Shown: positions 54,931 to 63,975, numbered from the stretch's first letter. The stretch: 64,000 nt of DNA from Cyclobacteriaceae bacterium (GCA_019638255.1 JAHBUD010000001.1:1860001-1924000); one strand, 5' to 3'. Notes: generated by a model not told the origin, from the letters alone. Numbers and translations are program-made.

Positions 54931-55710
54931 ATGGATTATGGAGTTTGCCGGTTAAGCGTAGTATCGATGCGCGCCAATCCGACTGAGAAGGCAGAACAGA
55001 TCAGCCAGTTGTTATTTGGAGATCATTATGAAGTGCATGAAGCCAGTAAGGACAAAAACTGGCTGCGTATACACATGTATTACGATCAGAGTGAAGGTTG
55101 GATTAACCTCCAGCATCATCATTCCATCAGTCGTGATTATTACGATTATATAAACCGGGTAGATTTTAAGATATCTACTGATTTGACCTCCAGTATCCTG
55201 TACAACAAAAGTCCGCTTATTATTTTAATGGGTAGCATCATTCCCATTTCAGGTTCGGAGCTGTTCCGAATGGAAGAACAATTTGCCTTTAATGGTGAAT
55301 CGAAAAGCCTGGGTGTAAAAAGAGAAATTGACTTTATTAAGAACATAGCCCTTAAGTATATCAATGCTCCGAATCAATGGGGAGGAAAAAACCCTTTTGG
55401 TATAGATGCTTCCGGGTTTACTCAAATGGTGTTTAAAATCGGTGGCTATCGGTTGGCAAGAAGTGTAGAAGAGCAATCCCGACAAGGGAAAGCCGTTGAA
55501 TCAATTAATCATGCCATCGCGGGTGACCTTGCTTTTTTCACCGACCATTCGGGTAGTCATCACACGGGAATAATCCTGGACAAGGATAAAATCATTCATG
55601 CCTTTGGCAAGGTTCGCATCGATCACTTGAATGAAGAAGGTATCCTTAACCTCGACACCAAAATATACACTCATACCTTGGTGGGCATAAGGCGAATATT
55701 GCCGGAATAA
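54931..55710 (+). CDS. NlpC/P60-type (C40) protein lacking the catalytic cysteine
   Basis: 259-residue protein with an SH3-like N-terminal domain (about 1-65; MDYGVCRLSVVSMRANP) and a C-terminal NlpC/P60 domain (about 135-255). The usual motif G-x-D-C-S-G-F reads GIDASGF (157-163), so the nucleophilic Cys is Ala160 (codon GCT, unambiguous). The histidines of the later motif (H211 and H223 in SHHTGIIL and IIHAFG) remain. No signal peptide is seen. It may bind, not cut, peptidoglycan peptides. I use the ATG at 54931, 18 bases after smpB; a GTG at 54916 is possible. Confidence 0.82.
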   Translation: MDYGVCRLSVVSMRANPTEKAEQISQLLFGDHYEVHEASKDKNWLRIHMYYDQSEGWINLQHHHSISRDYYDYINRVDFKISTDLTSSILYNKSPLIILMGSIIPISGSELFRMEEQFAFNGESKSLGVKREIDFIKNIALKYINAPNQWGGKNPFGIDASGFTQMVFKIGGYRLARSVEEQSRQGKAVESINHAIAGDLAFFTDHSGSHHTGIILDKDKIIHAFGKVRIDHLNEEGILNLDTKIYTHTLVGIRRILPE

Positions 55711-55790
55711 CCTGAGTGAAAGCAAGTGTTGGCCAATCCATTCACATTTTCAGCCTTGCTTCATTCGTCATCAGCCCTTAAATTACAAGC

Positions 55791-56285
55791 ATGAACAGCC
55801 GTGTTTTGGTATTGAATCAGGATTACAGTCCGTTGATGGTTTGCTCCGTTCAACGTGCCTTTTTGCTGGTATACCTCAACAAAAGTGAAATGATCCGCCC
55901 GGCTAATGGACACCGGCTGCATTCCATTGCCCAAAGTTTTCCGATGCCATCGGTTATTCGACTTAACCGCTATGTCCGTGCTCCCTACAAAGGTGTGGCA
56001 CTTACCCGGCAAAACATATTCAAGCGCGATTATTTCGAGTGCCAGTATTGCGGCACCAAAAGAGACCTTACGTTAGACCATATCATTCCAAGTTCAAAAG
56101 GCGGGCAGCACACCTGGTTAAACCTGGTGACTGCCTGCAAAAGTTGTAACGCGAAAAAGGGTGATTATACACCAGAAGCGGCAGGGATGCCACTTCGTAA
56201 AAAACCACACAGACCGACCTACTCATTGTTCCTCCGCGAGCTTTCCGATCATCATGGCAATGAGTGGGATGAATTCCTTGGATAG
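55791..56285 (+). CDS. HNH endonuclease family protein
   Basis: 164-residue protein with a complete HNH nuclease site: C-x2-C in CQYCGTKRDLTLDHI, the His of TLDHIIPSSKGG, and WLNLVTACKSCNAKKGD with the second zinc cysteine pair. The N-terminal 75 residues (NSRVLVLNQDYSPLMVCS) are the conserved helper part seen in stand-alone Bacteroidota HNH proteins. Not in a mobile-element context. Its DNA target is unknown. Confidence 0.88.
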   Translation: MNSRVLVLNQDYSPLMVCSVQRAFLLVYLNKSEMIRPANGHRLHSIAQSFPMPSVIRLNRYVRAPYKGVALTRQNIFKRDYFECQYCGTKRDLTLDHIIPSSKGGQHTWLNLVTACKSCNAKKGDYTPEAAGMPLRKKPHRPTYSLFLRELSDHHGNEWDEFLG

Positions 56286-56435
56286 ATCAAACCACCCGGT
56301 ATTTTTCTTCACCGTATAGGGCTTTCTTTCGAATTATTTTCTGCACATGAGGTGTAGTTTAGAGATGGTTGTTCTGAAAATGAACAACTGAATTTTTTAC
56401 TTCGGAACCGATCCAAAAGGTAGTGCAAACAACTC

Positions 56436-56465
56436 TTGTCATTGATTTTACTCTTCGTACATTCG
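56436..56465 (+). promoter_or_regulatory. candidate promoter of the porin gene
   Basis: TTG (56436-56438), 19 bases, then TACATTCG (56458-56465), seven of eight matches to TAnnTTTG, 26 bases upstream of the porin start. The rest of the gap since 56286 shows nothing else clear. Confidence 0.4.
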
Positions 56466-56491
56466 TTTCTGTTAAATAAAAATCAAAGCAA

Positions 56492-57805
56492 ATGAGAACT
56501 CTGATTGTTCTTGGGTCAATTATTTATTTGTTGTCCTTAACCAATCGGTTGAATGCCCAGGGTATTACCGAATATAATTCGGGCTTACGGCTTAATATCG
56601 ATGGTGATTCCTCCAAATATTTCCGGCTGCTTACCTGGCATCAGGTGTGGATGCGTTTTAATGACAATAACAGCGGCAGTTTTAAGCAGGGTGTTCCAGT
56701 TGGTCAGACAACAGACTTCGGGTTAAGGCGCAGCCGTTTTATGATGTACGCGCAGATGGACCGTATCCTTGTGATGACCCATTTTGGTATTAACAATCAA
56801 AACGCATTCAGCGGTGGGCTTGACGGTACCGATGGAAAGAAACCCCAACTATTCATGCATGATGCCTGGGTAGAGTATGGCATCATCAAAAAGGTTTTTC
56901 ATATGGGTGCAGGCCTTCATTACTGGAATGGTATTTCGCGTATGAGTAGCGCGAGTACACTTAACTTTCTAACGTTAGATGCACCAATTTTCAACTGGCC
57001 AACGCTGGAGCGCACGGATCAGTTTGTGCGTATGATCGGTATTTACGCAAAAGGTATGATAGACCGTCTGGAATATCGGGTTGCTGTAAACGACCCCTTT
57101 AAAGTACCCGGTACTCCGCAAGTTAACGTGGCCGATTATAACCCACACAATTTTCGCAAGGCGGTAAGCGGCTACTTTAGCTACAATTTTTGGGATAAGG
57201 AAGATTATGTGATACCCTTTTATGTGGGCACCTACCTGGGTAGCAAACGCGTATTTAATATTGGGAGCGGTTTTTTACAAAATGCGAAGGCGATGCAAAG
57301 CCTTTCTGTTTCCGGTGATACCATCTTGCACAGGATGACTCATCTGGGTGTTGATGTTTTCCTGGACACACCGGTTGGGGCTGAAAAGAAAGCAGCCATA
57401 ACGGCCTATGGGGTTTTTTATAATTACAATTATGGACCGAATTATGTACGCTACGGAGGCGTGATGAACTCGGCTGACGGTGGTGGCCCACTTCGTGGCA
57501 ACGCCATTCCGTTGATGGGCACCGGTCAGATTGTGTATTTCCAGGGAGGATATTTCTTGCCGAAATTTAAAAACAACACCAGGCTGCAACCCTATGCCGC
57601 CTACAGCCACGCGTGGCTGGAAGGATTGCGTAATGCAACAGGTAGCATTGTGCCTGTACAAGTGTTAGACCTCGGGTTGAATTACTACCTCACCGGGCAT
57701 CATGCCAAGTTAACATTGAACTTCAGAAACAGGCCCGACTTCACGAACATCAACAATATAATCTATCGGCCTGAAGTTACCGTGCAGATTATGGCGTACT
57801 TGTAA
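56492..57805 (+). CDS. outer-membrane porin
   Basis: 437-residue outer-membrane porin with signal peptide (LIVLGSIIYLLSLTNRLNAQ). The RLRRSRF-type strand appears as FGLRRSRFMMYAQMD, a mark of the phosphate-selective porin (O/P) group, and it ends RPEVTVQIMAYL. Its substrate is unknown. Since the next genes are hypB, hypA and urease, a nickel or urea role can be suggested, but the family has many anions as substrates and location is only a hint. A candidate promoter is 26 bases upstream. Confidence 0.8.
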   Translation: MRTLIVLGSIIYLLSLTNRLNAQGITEYNSGLRLNIDGDSSKYFRLLTWHQVWMRFNDNNSGSFKQGVPVGQTTDFGLRRSRFMMYAQMDRILVMTHFGINNQNAFSGGLDGTDGKKPQLFMHDAWVEYGIIKKVFHMGAGLHYWNGISRMSSASTLNFLTLDAPIFNWPTLERTDQFVRMIGIYAKGMIDRLEYRVAVNDPFKVPGTPQVNVADYNPHNFRKAVSGYFSYNFWDKEDYVIPFYVGTYLGSKRVFNIGSGFLQNAKAMQSLSVSGDTILHRMTHLGVDVFLDTPVGAEKKAAITAYGVFYNYNYGPNYVRYGGVMNSADGGGPLRGNAIPLMGTGQIVYFQGGYFLPKFKNNTRLQPYAAYSHAWLEGLRNATGSIVPVQVLDLGLNYYLTGHHAKLTLNFRNRPDFTNINNIIYRPEVTVQIMAYL

Positions 57806-57855
57806 TGGGTATGGAGTGTCATGACTTAAATCCCCACATTTTTCATTCAGACAGT

Positions 57856-58569
57856 TCAAACCACTTTTTGATTTTTCTTTTTCAGGTTAACCTGTTCGAC
57901 TAGCCAATTGCACCAGGCGTCCAATCCATCACCCTTAAGGCTGGAAATTGTCATCACCTGAATGTCCGGATTTACATCCCGTGCATCTTGCGTAACAGCA
58001 TCAACCGAAAAAGGAACATAGGGTAGCAAGTCCGACTTGGATACCAATAGTAGTTCGCTGGTATGAAACATGCGGGGATATTTTTTCGGTTTATCATCGC
58101 CCTCTGTAGACGCGAGCACAGTTACGCGCAAGTCTTCACCCAAATCAAACGCGGCAGGACAAACGAGGTTGCCAACGTTTTCGATAAACAATAAGTCTAC
58201 GCCTTCCAGGTTAATATGGTCCAGCGCCTGAAGTATCATCTGGGCTTCGATGTGGCACATGCCCCCTGTTACAATCTGAAGGGCGTTGATGCCTACGTCA
58301 CGCATGCGGATAGCATCACGTTCAGTCTCAGGATCGCCTACAAGCACGGCCATGTTCAACTTGCCGCGAAGGCGCTTACCGGTTTCCTGCATCAACGTTG
58401 TCTTGCCGCTTCCGGGTGAAGAGCACACATTAACCACCAATACATCAGGTAGTCGGTCACGGATGGCCTTTGCAACAAAGTCGTTGGCTTTAAGCAGATT
58501 CAAGGTGGTGTTATCGCAGGGAATATTTCCTACTGGGGCACGATTGGATTTTGGCTTAACTGGTTCCAT
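57856..58569 (-). CDS. hypB: nickel incorporation GTPase HypB
   Basis: 237-residue HypB, a GTPase that delivers nickel to metalloenzyme precursors. Walker A SSPGSGKTT is at about 50-58; GMCHIEAQMIL carries the conserved Cys-His metal site between switch regions, and ENVGNLVCPAAFDLGED is the second conserved Cys site. The N-terminus has neither the CxxCGC motif nor a histidine-rich stretch. I use the ATG at 58569 (a GTG at 58578 also fits). It follows hypA by 17 bases. With no hydrogenase in view, its likely client is urease. Confidence 0.93.
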   Translation of the reverse strand: MEPVKPKSNRAPVGNIPCDNTTLNLLKANDFVAKAIRDRLPDVLVVNVCSSPGSGKTTLMQETGKRLRGKLNMAVLVGDPETERDAIRMRDVGINALQIVTGGMCHIEAQMILQALDHINLEGVDLLFIENVGNLVCPAAFDLGEDLRVTVLASTEGDDKPKKYPRMFHTSELLLVSKSDLLPYVPFSVDAVTQDARDVNPDIQVMTISSLKGDGLDAWCNWLVEQVNLKKKNQKVV

Positions 58570-58586
58570 ATGGATCACGTTATTAA

Positions 58587-58928
58587 TTAATAAAATTCTA
58601 CATCATGTAATTGCAGTTCATCTCCCTGAATAATGTTCTTACTCGGGCGGCCACATTCGCAGACAAATGTATAGTTCCTGACTTGTGTTGTCTTACCGCA
58701 TGCTGAACATTGTATCAAAATTGGTGTGACTTCAACTTTTAGTTTTGTTCGTTGGTAGCGTGCGTCATCCTGCACAACAGCCTGAAAAGCATTTTGCATC
58801 AAAATAGGTTGTACGTTTGAAAGTTCACCGGCACGCACATGGATGCACTTGATCTTTTCTGGTGGCGTGTCCGGAAAAAGTTCTTCCACAGTGCGGAGAA
58901 CATTTTGAACAAGGTAGATCTCGTGCAT
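58587..58928 (-). CDS. hypA: nickel metallochaperone HypA
   Basis: 113-residue HypA, which binds nickel through its N-terminal MHE (Met1-His2) and zinc through a cysteine cluster. The zinc site reads CSACG in the first part but CEC instead of CxxC in the second (YTFVCECGRPSK), which I checked in the DNA. It works with HypB, which follows. The frameshifted DUF2911 gene ends two bases upstream of its start. In Helicobacter, HypA/HypB serve urease as well as hydrogenase. Confidence 0.93.
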   Translation of the reverse strand: MHEIYLVQNVLRTVEELFPDTPPEKIKCIHVRAGELSNVQPILMQNAFQAVVQDDARYQRTKLKVEVTPILIQCSACGKTTQVRNYTFVCECGRPSKNIIQGDELQLHDVEFY

Positions 58929-58930
58929 GG

Positions 58931-59355
58931 TTACAATGACTTCACCGGTAAAGATACCTTTATTTTTTCCTGTTCGAGTCCCTTTCTGCTGGGAATAACA
59001 AAGAAGGTGTAACTGCCTGCAGGTATTTTTTGTTTGTCAATCTGTACATAAGCTTCAAACGTAATGCGTGTTGCATGATGCGAACCCGCCACCCAAACTT
59101 GATCGTAGGGTACAAGACCACCCCAGATTAGCGCCCGCGCACACCTGGAGATCCATAATTAATCACAATATGTGCATTACCTATTTCGCCATGCGCTTCA
59201 CGCTTGACACTCGATTTCTTGGTGTCTACTTTTATGGATCCGCTATTTACACGATCTGCATAGTTTTCAAGTTCTAAGGCTTGATTTTTTTGGACATGAC
59301 CTTGCTGGGCAAAACAAAGATTCACAAAAGCGAAAAAAATAATCGGGCCGAACAC
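58931..59355 (-). pseudogene. frameshifted DUF2911 gene
   Basis: From 59355 the minus strand encodes a signal-like start (FGPIIFFAFVNLCFAQ) and then the DUF2911-type sequence up to INYGSPGVRGR, which meets a stop at 59128-59130. In the next frame the match continues at once as LIWGGLVPYDQVWVAGSHHATRI... and ...PAGSYTFFVIP, ending at TAA 58931. A one-base deletion near 59128-59137 explains this. The C-terminal half of the family (a W-x-x-I-x-N-K region) is also absent. The only upstream start is a GTG at 59355. A sequencing error cannot be excluded. Confidence 0.75.
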
Positions 59356-59490
59356 GCGGCTTAGGGTTCACTTTAGGTTAACTATTTGATAATTAATTGT
59401 GTGTGATCACTGTATTTTCTGTTTCTTGGAAGCAGTGTATTTGTTTATAATTGCCTTACCAACTTTCAATAGATCCTCTCTCAGGTGGAA

Positions 59491-60654
59491 ATGAGTCTCA
59501 ATTTTATTGTCGTTCTTAATCTGGCTGCCATGTCGATGGGCATAGTTTCCGGAATGCTCCTGCTTTACTTCGGATTAAAATATAACTCGACCAATGTGCC
59601 CCTGGCCATTTCGCAACTCAGCACCGGATTGCTCGTATGGTTCAACTTCTCGCTGTTTTCAGGATTAATTATCCATTGGCCTTTCTTATACGGTTTGGGA
59701 AATGCCTTCCCTTTGATTTTTATACCGATGTCTTTTTTTTATGTGGTGTTTCATACCCAAAGGCGATCGTGGAAATGGTATGATACATTTCACGTTATTC
59801 CGTTGCTAATCTATGTAGCGGACTACTGGAATCTGTTTCTTATGCCTACGGCTGAAAAAGTTGAAATGATCCGGCAAATACTTGATAACCAGGTATTATC
59901 GATGGACTTCAAGGAAAGTCAGAAGTATTTTGGTCCAGGTTTTCACTGGCAGTTCCAGACCATTATGTTCAGTCTGTATTGGGTAGTCATGGTGGTGGTA
60001 TTTGTGCGTTGGCTGCGTAGCCAACCATCCTTAACACCGCAGAACAAGGTTTGGAGAAACTGGATGATCACTTTTCTTGCCTATCAGTTTCTTTTATGGT
60101 TTTTCCACTTCCTGAATTTATTTGGTTTGACCTTCTCCAACTTTGAGGTTGTTATTTCTGCATCCGTGTCATTGTGGATGGTGCTGACGCTTGTTATCTT
60201 CTTCTTTCCGTCCATTATGTATGGTTCAAAAATAACCGGGCTGCGAGTGGTTATTCCGGAGGAAGTCAATGGCAAAGCCCCATTAGCAGAAGCTGAGCGG
60301 CAAAAACTTGAAGCAGTCATGCACACGATGGAAGACTACATAGAAGAAAAAAAGCCATTTTTAAAAGCAGGATATGGCATCAATGATTTTTCAAAAGATA
60401 TCAATATACCCGTGTACCAGATTACAAAAGCTTTTAGTACGGTTAAGGATATGGGTTTTGTTGAATATACCAACCAAAAGCGGATTCAGTACTGCATCGT
60501 CAAATTTAACCAAGGGGAGTGGATAAATTATACCCTGGAGGCTGTTGCAACAGAATGTGGATTTAGCAACCGGAACTCCTTTACACAAGCATTCAATAGA
60601 TTCTCCGGTGAATCTCCTTCTGTATACCGAAGGCGTTTGAGGAAAGTGGGTTAA
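59491..60654 (+). CDS. membrane-bound AraC-family transcriptional regulator
   Basis: 387-residue regulator with an N-terminal seven-helix-like membrane domain (residues about 8-240, including AAMSMGIVSGMLLLYFG and LTLVIFFFPSIMYG) joined to a C-terminal AraC DNA-binding domain (about 290-385: EAVATECGFSNRNSFTQAF, then GESPSVYRRRL). Such hybrid sensors are common in Bacteroidota. I use the ATG at 59491; a GTG six bases earlier is also possible. It precedes the urease genes by a 317-base gap and is divergent from the broken DUF2911 gene. Regulation of urease is suggested by place only. Confidence 0.88.
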   Translation: MSLNFIVVLNLAAMSMGIVSGMLLLYFGLKYNSTNVPLAISQLSTGLLVWFNFSLFSGLIIHWPFLYGLGNAFPLIFIPMSFFYVVFHTQRRSWKWYDTFHVIPLLIYVADYWNLFLMPTAEKVEMIRQILDNQVLSMDFKESQKYFGPGFHWQFQTIMFSLYWVVMVVVFVRWLRSQPSLTPQNKVWRNWMITFLAYQFLLWFFHFLNLFGLTFSNFEVVISASVSLWMVLTLVIFFFPSIMYGSKITGLRVVIPEEVNGKAPLAEAERQKLEAVMHTMEDYIEEKKPFLKAGYGINDFSKDINIPVYQITKAFSTVKDMGFVEYTNQKRIQYCIVKFNQGEWINYTLEAVATECGFSNRNSFTQAFNRFSGESPSVYRRRLRKVG

Positions 60655-60873
60655 CCAGTGGAAATGAATTGCTGCAACTACTCTACTCTGTAATTTAAAG
60701 GGGTTATAAAAAAAGTGATCCTGAGCGAATAAGGCCTTTTTAGACACTCGGCACCACTCTTTTACCTTAGGTTTGCAAAAATTTAGCTAAAACATGCATA
60801 AAAGGTGATTTCTGTGAATATCGTCCTGTTTAAAGATGGTTTATTTGATAAATCTCCTGCATGATGTTAATCA

Positions 60874-60935
60874 TTTTTTTTTTTTAAGTAGAAAAGCCCT
60901 AATTTTCACTATTCCCCCCCCCCACCAAAAAAAAA
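60874..60935 (+). promoter_or_regulatory. homopolymer-rich leader of the urease operon
   Basis: The 317-base gap before ureA (60655-60971) holds, in 62 bases, a T12 tract (60874-60885), a C10 tract (60914-60923) and an A9 tract (60927-60935). Between them TAATTTTC (60900-60907) has one mismatch to TAnnTTTG, and its -33 site at 19 bases falls inside the T tract. The C tract lies in the likely 5' untranslated region. Such tracts can vary in length during replication; I cannot tell whether they do so here. The earlier part of the gap shows nothing else. Confidence 0.45.
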
Positions 60936-60971
60936 GTCATCAAAGAACTTCAATTTTAAATCAATAATTTT

Positions 60972-61274
60972 ATGCATTTGACCCCACGAGAATCCGAAAA
61001 GCTGCTGCTGTACCTGGCCGGTGAAGTAGCCGCCAAGCGCAAGGCACGAGGCCTTAAACTAAACTACCCAGAAAGCATCGCCTATATATCCAGTGCGCTG
61101 ATTGAAGCCGCCCGCGATGGTAAATCCGTAGCCCACCTTATGGAGTGGGGAACAACATTGCTGAAACGAGCAGATGTAATGGAAGGTGTGCCCGAAATGA
61201 TTGCTGACATTCAAATAGAAGCCACTTTTCCGGATGGCGTAAAGCTGGTAACTGTTCACAGTCCTATTAAATAG
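60972..61274 (+). CDS. ureA: urease gamma subunit
   Basis: 100-residue gamma subunit. It begins [20 protein letters not shown] and contains [23 protein letters not shown], both standard. Urease cuts urea into ammonia and carbamate. Separate gamma, beta and alpha genes are the usual bacterial arrangement, and here they are in that order, spaced by 19 and 2 bases. Confidence 0.97.
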   Translation: MHLTPRESEKLLLYLAGEVAAKRKARGLKLNYPESIAYISSALIEAARDGKSVAHLMEWGTTLLKRADVMEGVPEMIADIQIEATFPDGVKLVTVHSPIK

Positions 61275-61293
61275 ACCCTTAAATAGAAACATT

Positions 61294-61662
61294 ATGATCC
61301 CAGGCGAATACTTTGTAGAAAAAGGCAGCATTGAGATAAATCAAGGCCGTAAAAAGGTAAAGATAAAAGTAACTAACACAGGCGACAGGCCTGTACAGAT
61401 TGGTTCGCACTATCATTTTTTTGAAGTGAACCGCGCCATGTCATTCCAGCGGGAGAAGGCCTTCGGCATGCACCTAAACATAGCTTCCGGTACTGCCGCC
61501 CGCTTTGAGCCAGGCGAAGAGAAGGAAGTTGAACTGGTACCTTATGCAGGTTTGCGCAGGGCGTTTGGTAACAACAACCTGGTAGACGGAGATACTTCAC
61601 TGGAATGGAACAAGCAAAAGAGCGTAGCCAAGCTTGCGCCCAATAACTTTAAAAACAAATAG
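61294..61662 (+). CDS. ureB: urease beta subunit
   Basis: 122-residue beta subunit beginning [16 protein letters not shown] and showing [16 protein letters not shown], with [16 protein letters not shown]. Length and motifs are normal for a free beta subunit. It starts 19 bases after ureA and ends two bases before ureC. Confidence 0.97.
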   Translation: MIPGEYFVEKGSIEINQGRKKVKIKVTNTGDRPVQIGSHYHFFEVNRAMSFQREKAFGMHLNIASGTAARFEPGEEKEVELVPYAGLRRAFGNNNLVDGDTSLEWNKQKSVAKLAPNNFKNK

Positions 61663-61664
61663 CC

Positions 61665-63383
61665 ATGAGCAAACTAGACAAAATAAAATATGCCGGTATG
61701 TACGGCCCAACCACAGGCGACAAAGTTCGGCTGGGTGATACAGAACTGATCATTGAAATCGAAAAAGACTTCAATGTTTATGGTGATGAAAATAAGTTTG
61801 GTGGCGGTAAAACCATTCGCGATGGCATGGGGCAAAGCAGCGTAGCTACACGCGACCAGGGCGTTCTCGATTTTGTGATCACCAATGTTGTTGTTATTGA
61901 CCATTGGGGTATTGTAAAAGGAGATATTGGTATTAAAGACGGAAAGATTGTGGGCATTGGTAAAGCCGGAAACCCGGATACCCAGGAAGGGGTGCATCCT
62001 GACATGATCATTGGTGCTTCAACCGAAGTGCATGGCGGGCAGGGCTTAATTGCTACAGCCGGAGCCATTGACACACACATTCACTTTATTTGTCCGCAAC
62101 AAGTAGAACACGCGCTTTACTCAGGCACTACAACAATGATTGGTGGAGGTACAGGCCCTGCTGATGGTACCAATGCAACTACCGTAACATCCGGTGCTTG
62201 GAATATTGAACGAATGTTACAATCTGTTGAGAACATGCCGATGAACATTGGTCTGTTTGGTAAAGGTAACTGCTCCACAGAAGCTCCGCTTAACGAACAA
62301 ATTGAAGCCGGTGCTATCGGGCTCAAGATTCATGAAGACTGGGGAACATCTCCTGCAGTTATTGATACTTCACTACGAGTAGCCGATAAATATGATGTGC
62401 AAATTGCCATTCACAGCGATACATTGAACGAAGCCGGATTCCTGGAAGATACTATGAACGCCATCAATGGCCGTGTTATCCATACCTTCCACACAGAAGG
62501 TGCTGGAGGTGGACACGCTCCGGACATCATCAAGATATCGATGTATCCCAACGTGCTTCCGGCATCTACAAATCCTACGAAGCCCTTTACGGTGAACACC
62601 ATCGATGAGCACCTGGATATGTTGATGGTTTGCCATCACTTGAAGCGTTCTATTCCTGAGGATGTTTCGTTTGCTGAATCGCGTATACGTAAGGAAACCA
62701 TTGCGGCAGAAGATATTCTGCACGACATGGGCGTGTTCAGTATGATGAGCTCTGACTCCCAGGCGATGGGCCGTATCAGTGAAGTGATAACACGTACCTG
62801 GCAAACAGCCCACAAAATGAAAGTGCAGCGGGGTGCCTTGCCTGAAGATGAAGGTAAGAACAACGACAACTTCCGTGTAAAGAGGTTTGTTGCCAAGTAC
62901 ACCATCAATCCTGCCATTGCTCAAGGTATTGGCAAATATGTTGGCAGCCTTGAACCCGGCAAGTTTGCTGATTTGGTTTTATGGAAACCCGCATTCTTTG
63001 GTGCCAAGCCTGAGATTATCATCAAAGGCGGAATGATGATCGCTGCCAGAATGGGTGATCCAAGTGCATCTATCCCTACACCACAACCCGTAATGTACAG
63101 AAACATGTTTGGTGCGTTTGGTAAAGCTGCACAGAAAACCAGCATCACGTTTGTTTCAAAAGCAGGTTACAACAACGGTGTGGCCGAGAAATACGGACTC
63201 GAACGAGTTGTACTTCCGGTGGATGGATGTCGGAACATCTCCAAGAAAGATTTGATCCATAACGACAAGACACCGCAAATCGATGTTAATCCTGAGAATT
63301 ATGAAGTTAAAGTTGACGGAAAAGTGATTACTTGTGAACCACTGGATGTCGTACCGCTCGGTCAGCGATATTCATTGTTCTAA
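61665..63383 (+). CDS. ureC: urease alpha (catalytic) subunit
   Basis: 572-residue catalytic subunit. The carbamylated lysine is in [12 protein letters not shown], metal-binding histidines in [16 protein letters not shown] and AIHSDTLNE, the flap histidine in MVCHHLKR and the metal aspartate in [11 protein letters not shown]. The dinuclear nickel site is therefore complete. It is followed by a strong palindrome before ureE. The HypA and HypB genes upstream could supply its nickel. Confidence 0.98.
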   Translation: MSKLDKIKYAGMYGPTTGDKVRLGDTELIIEIEKDFNVYGDENKFGGGKTIRDGMGQSSVATRDQGVLDFVITNVVVIDHWGIVKGDIGIKDGKIVGIGKAGNPDTQEGVHPDMIIGASTEVHGGQGLIATAGAIDTHIHFICPQQVEHALYSGTTTMIGGGTGPADGTNATTVTSGAWNIERMLQSVENMPMNIGLFGKGNCSTEAPLNEQIEAGAIGLKIHEDWGTSPAVIDTSLRVADKYDVQIAIHSDTLNEAGFLEDTMNAINGRVIHTFHTEGAGGGHAPDIIKISMYPNVLPASTNPTKPFTVNTIDEHLDMLMVCHHLKRSIPEDVSFAESRIRKETIAAEDILHDMGVFSMMSSDSQAMGRISEVITRTWQTAHKMKVQRGALPEDEGKNNDNFRVKRFVAKYTINPAIAQGIGKYVGSLEPGKFADLVLWKPAFFGAKPEIIIKGGMMIAARMGDPSASIPTPQPVMYRNMFGAFGKAAQKTSITFVSKAGYNNGVAEKYGLERVVLPVDGCRNISKKDLIHNDKTPQIDVNPENYEVKVDGKVITCEPLDVVPLGQRYSLF

Positions 63384-63415
63384 TACTCTTAACGTTAACA
63401 ATTTCATTGTGCTAT

Positions 63416-63447
63416 AACCAGGCTTTTCAAATTGAAAAGCCTGGTTT
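63416..63447 (+). terminator. strong palindrome/attenuator between ureC and ureE
   Basis: AACCAGGCTTTTCAA (63416-63430) and TTGAAAAGCCTGGTT (63432-63446) are exact inverse complements with one base between, followed by TATATTGATTT. This is a stem of up to 15 pairs, and it sits within the operon, 33 bases after ureC and 25 bases before ureE. It may be a partial terminator or an RNA-stabilising end. Confidence 0.7.
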
Positions 63448-63471
63448 ATATTGATTTACCTTGCCTTGAAA

Positions 63472-63975
63472 ATGATTATTGAGCAAAAAGCAGGCACACT
63501 TCAGGATACCTCCATTGGTAGCAGAACCATTGATTATTTGCGTCTCGAGTGGTTTGAAACTTCGAAACGGGTATTAAGACGAAAAACAGATAGCGGAAGG
63601 GAAATAGCCATTCGGTTCTTCAAAGAAGGCCAACGGCTAAACCAGGATGATATCGTGTTTATGGATGACCAGGCAGTTGTTGTTGTGGATATCAAGCCTT
63701 GCGATGCCATTGAAGTTTCGCCCAAAAGTTTGCTTGAGATGGGAACTGTTTGTTATGAAATCGGTAACAAACACTTGCCTTTATTTATTCAGGATGATAT
63801 GGTGCTTATACCTTTTGAAGATCCGATTTATAAATGGCTGGATGCAAAAGGTTTCAATCCAAAAAAAGTACACACCCGGCTTTTAAATCTGCTCAACAGC
63901 ACCGTGCAGCCCCATACACACCCGCTTGGTATTGGTGGTTCTTTGTTTTCTAAAATAATGGGTCTCAATGGGTAA
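63472..63975 (+). CDS. ureE: urease accessory protein UreE
   Basis: 167-residue nickel metallochaperone for urease. I use the ATG at 63472 (MIIEQKAGTLQDTSIGSRTI) rather than a TTG at 63451 that overlaps the palindrome. The C-terminal NSTVQPHTHPLGIGG gives metal-binding histidines but not the long histidine tail of some UreE proteins. The next gene's ATG lies inside its end (eight-base overlap), so the accessory genes are translationally coupled. Confidence 0.93.
   Translation: MIIEQKAGTLQDTSIGSRTIDYLRLEWFETSKRVLRRKTDSGREIAIRFFKEGQRLNQDDIVFMDDQAVVVVDIKPCDAIEVSPKSLLEMGTVCYEIGNKHLPLFIQDDMVLIPFEDPIYKWLDAKGFNPKKVHTRLLNLLNSTVQPHTHPLGIGGSLFSKIMGLNG

Noticed and set aside
54400..55800. tmRNA (ssrA) near smpB
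   Set aside because: No tmRNA-like ends with alanine-type acceptor were found in this stretch.
62373..62924. 183-residue reading frame antisense to ureC
   Set aside because: Mirror of the highly conserved urease alpha coding sequence.
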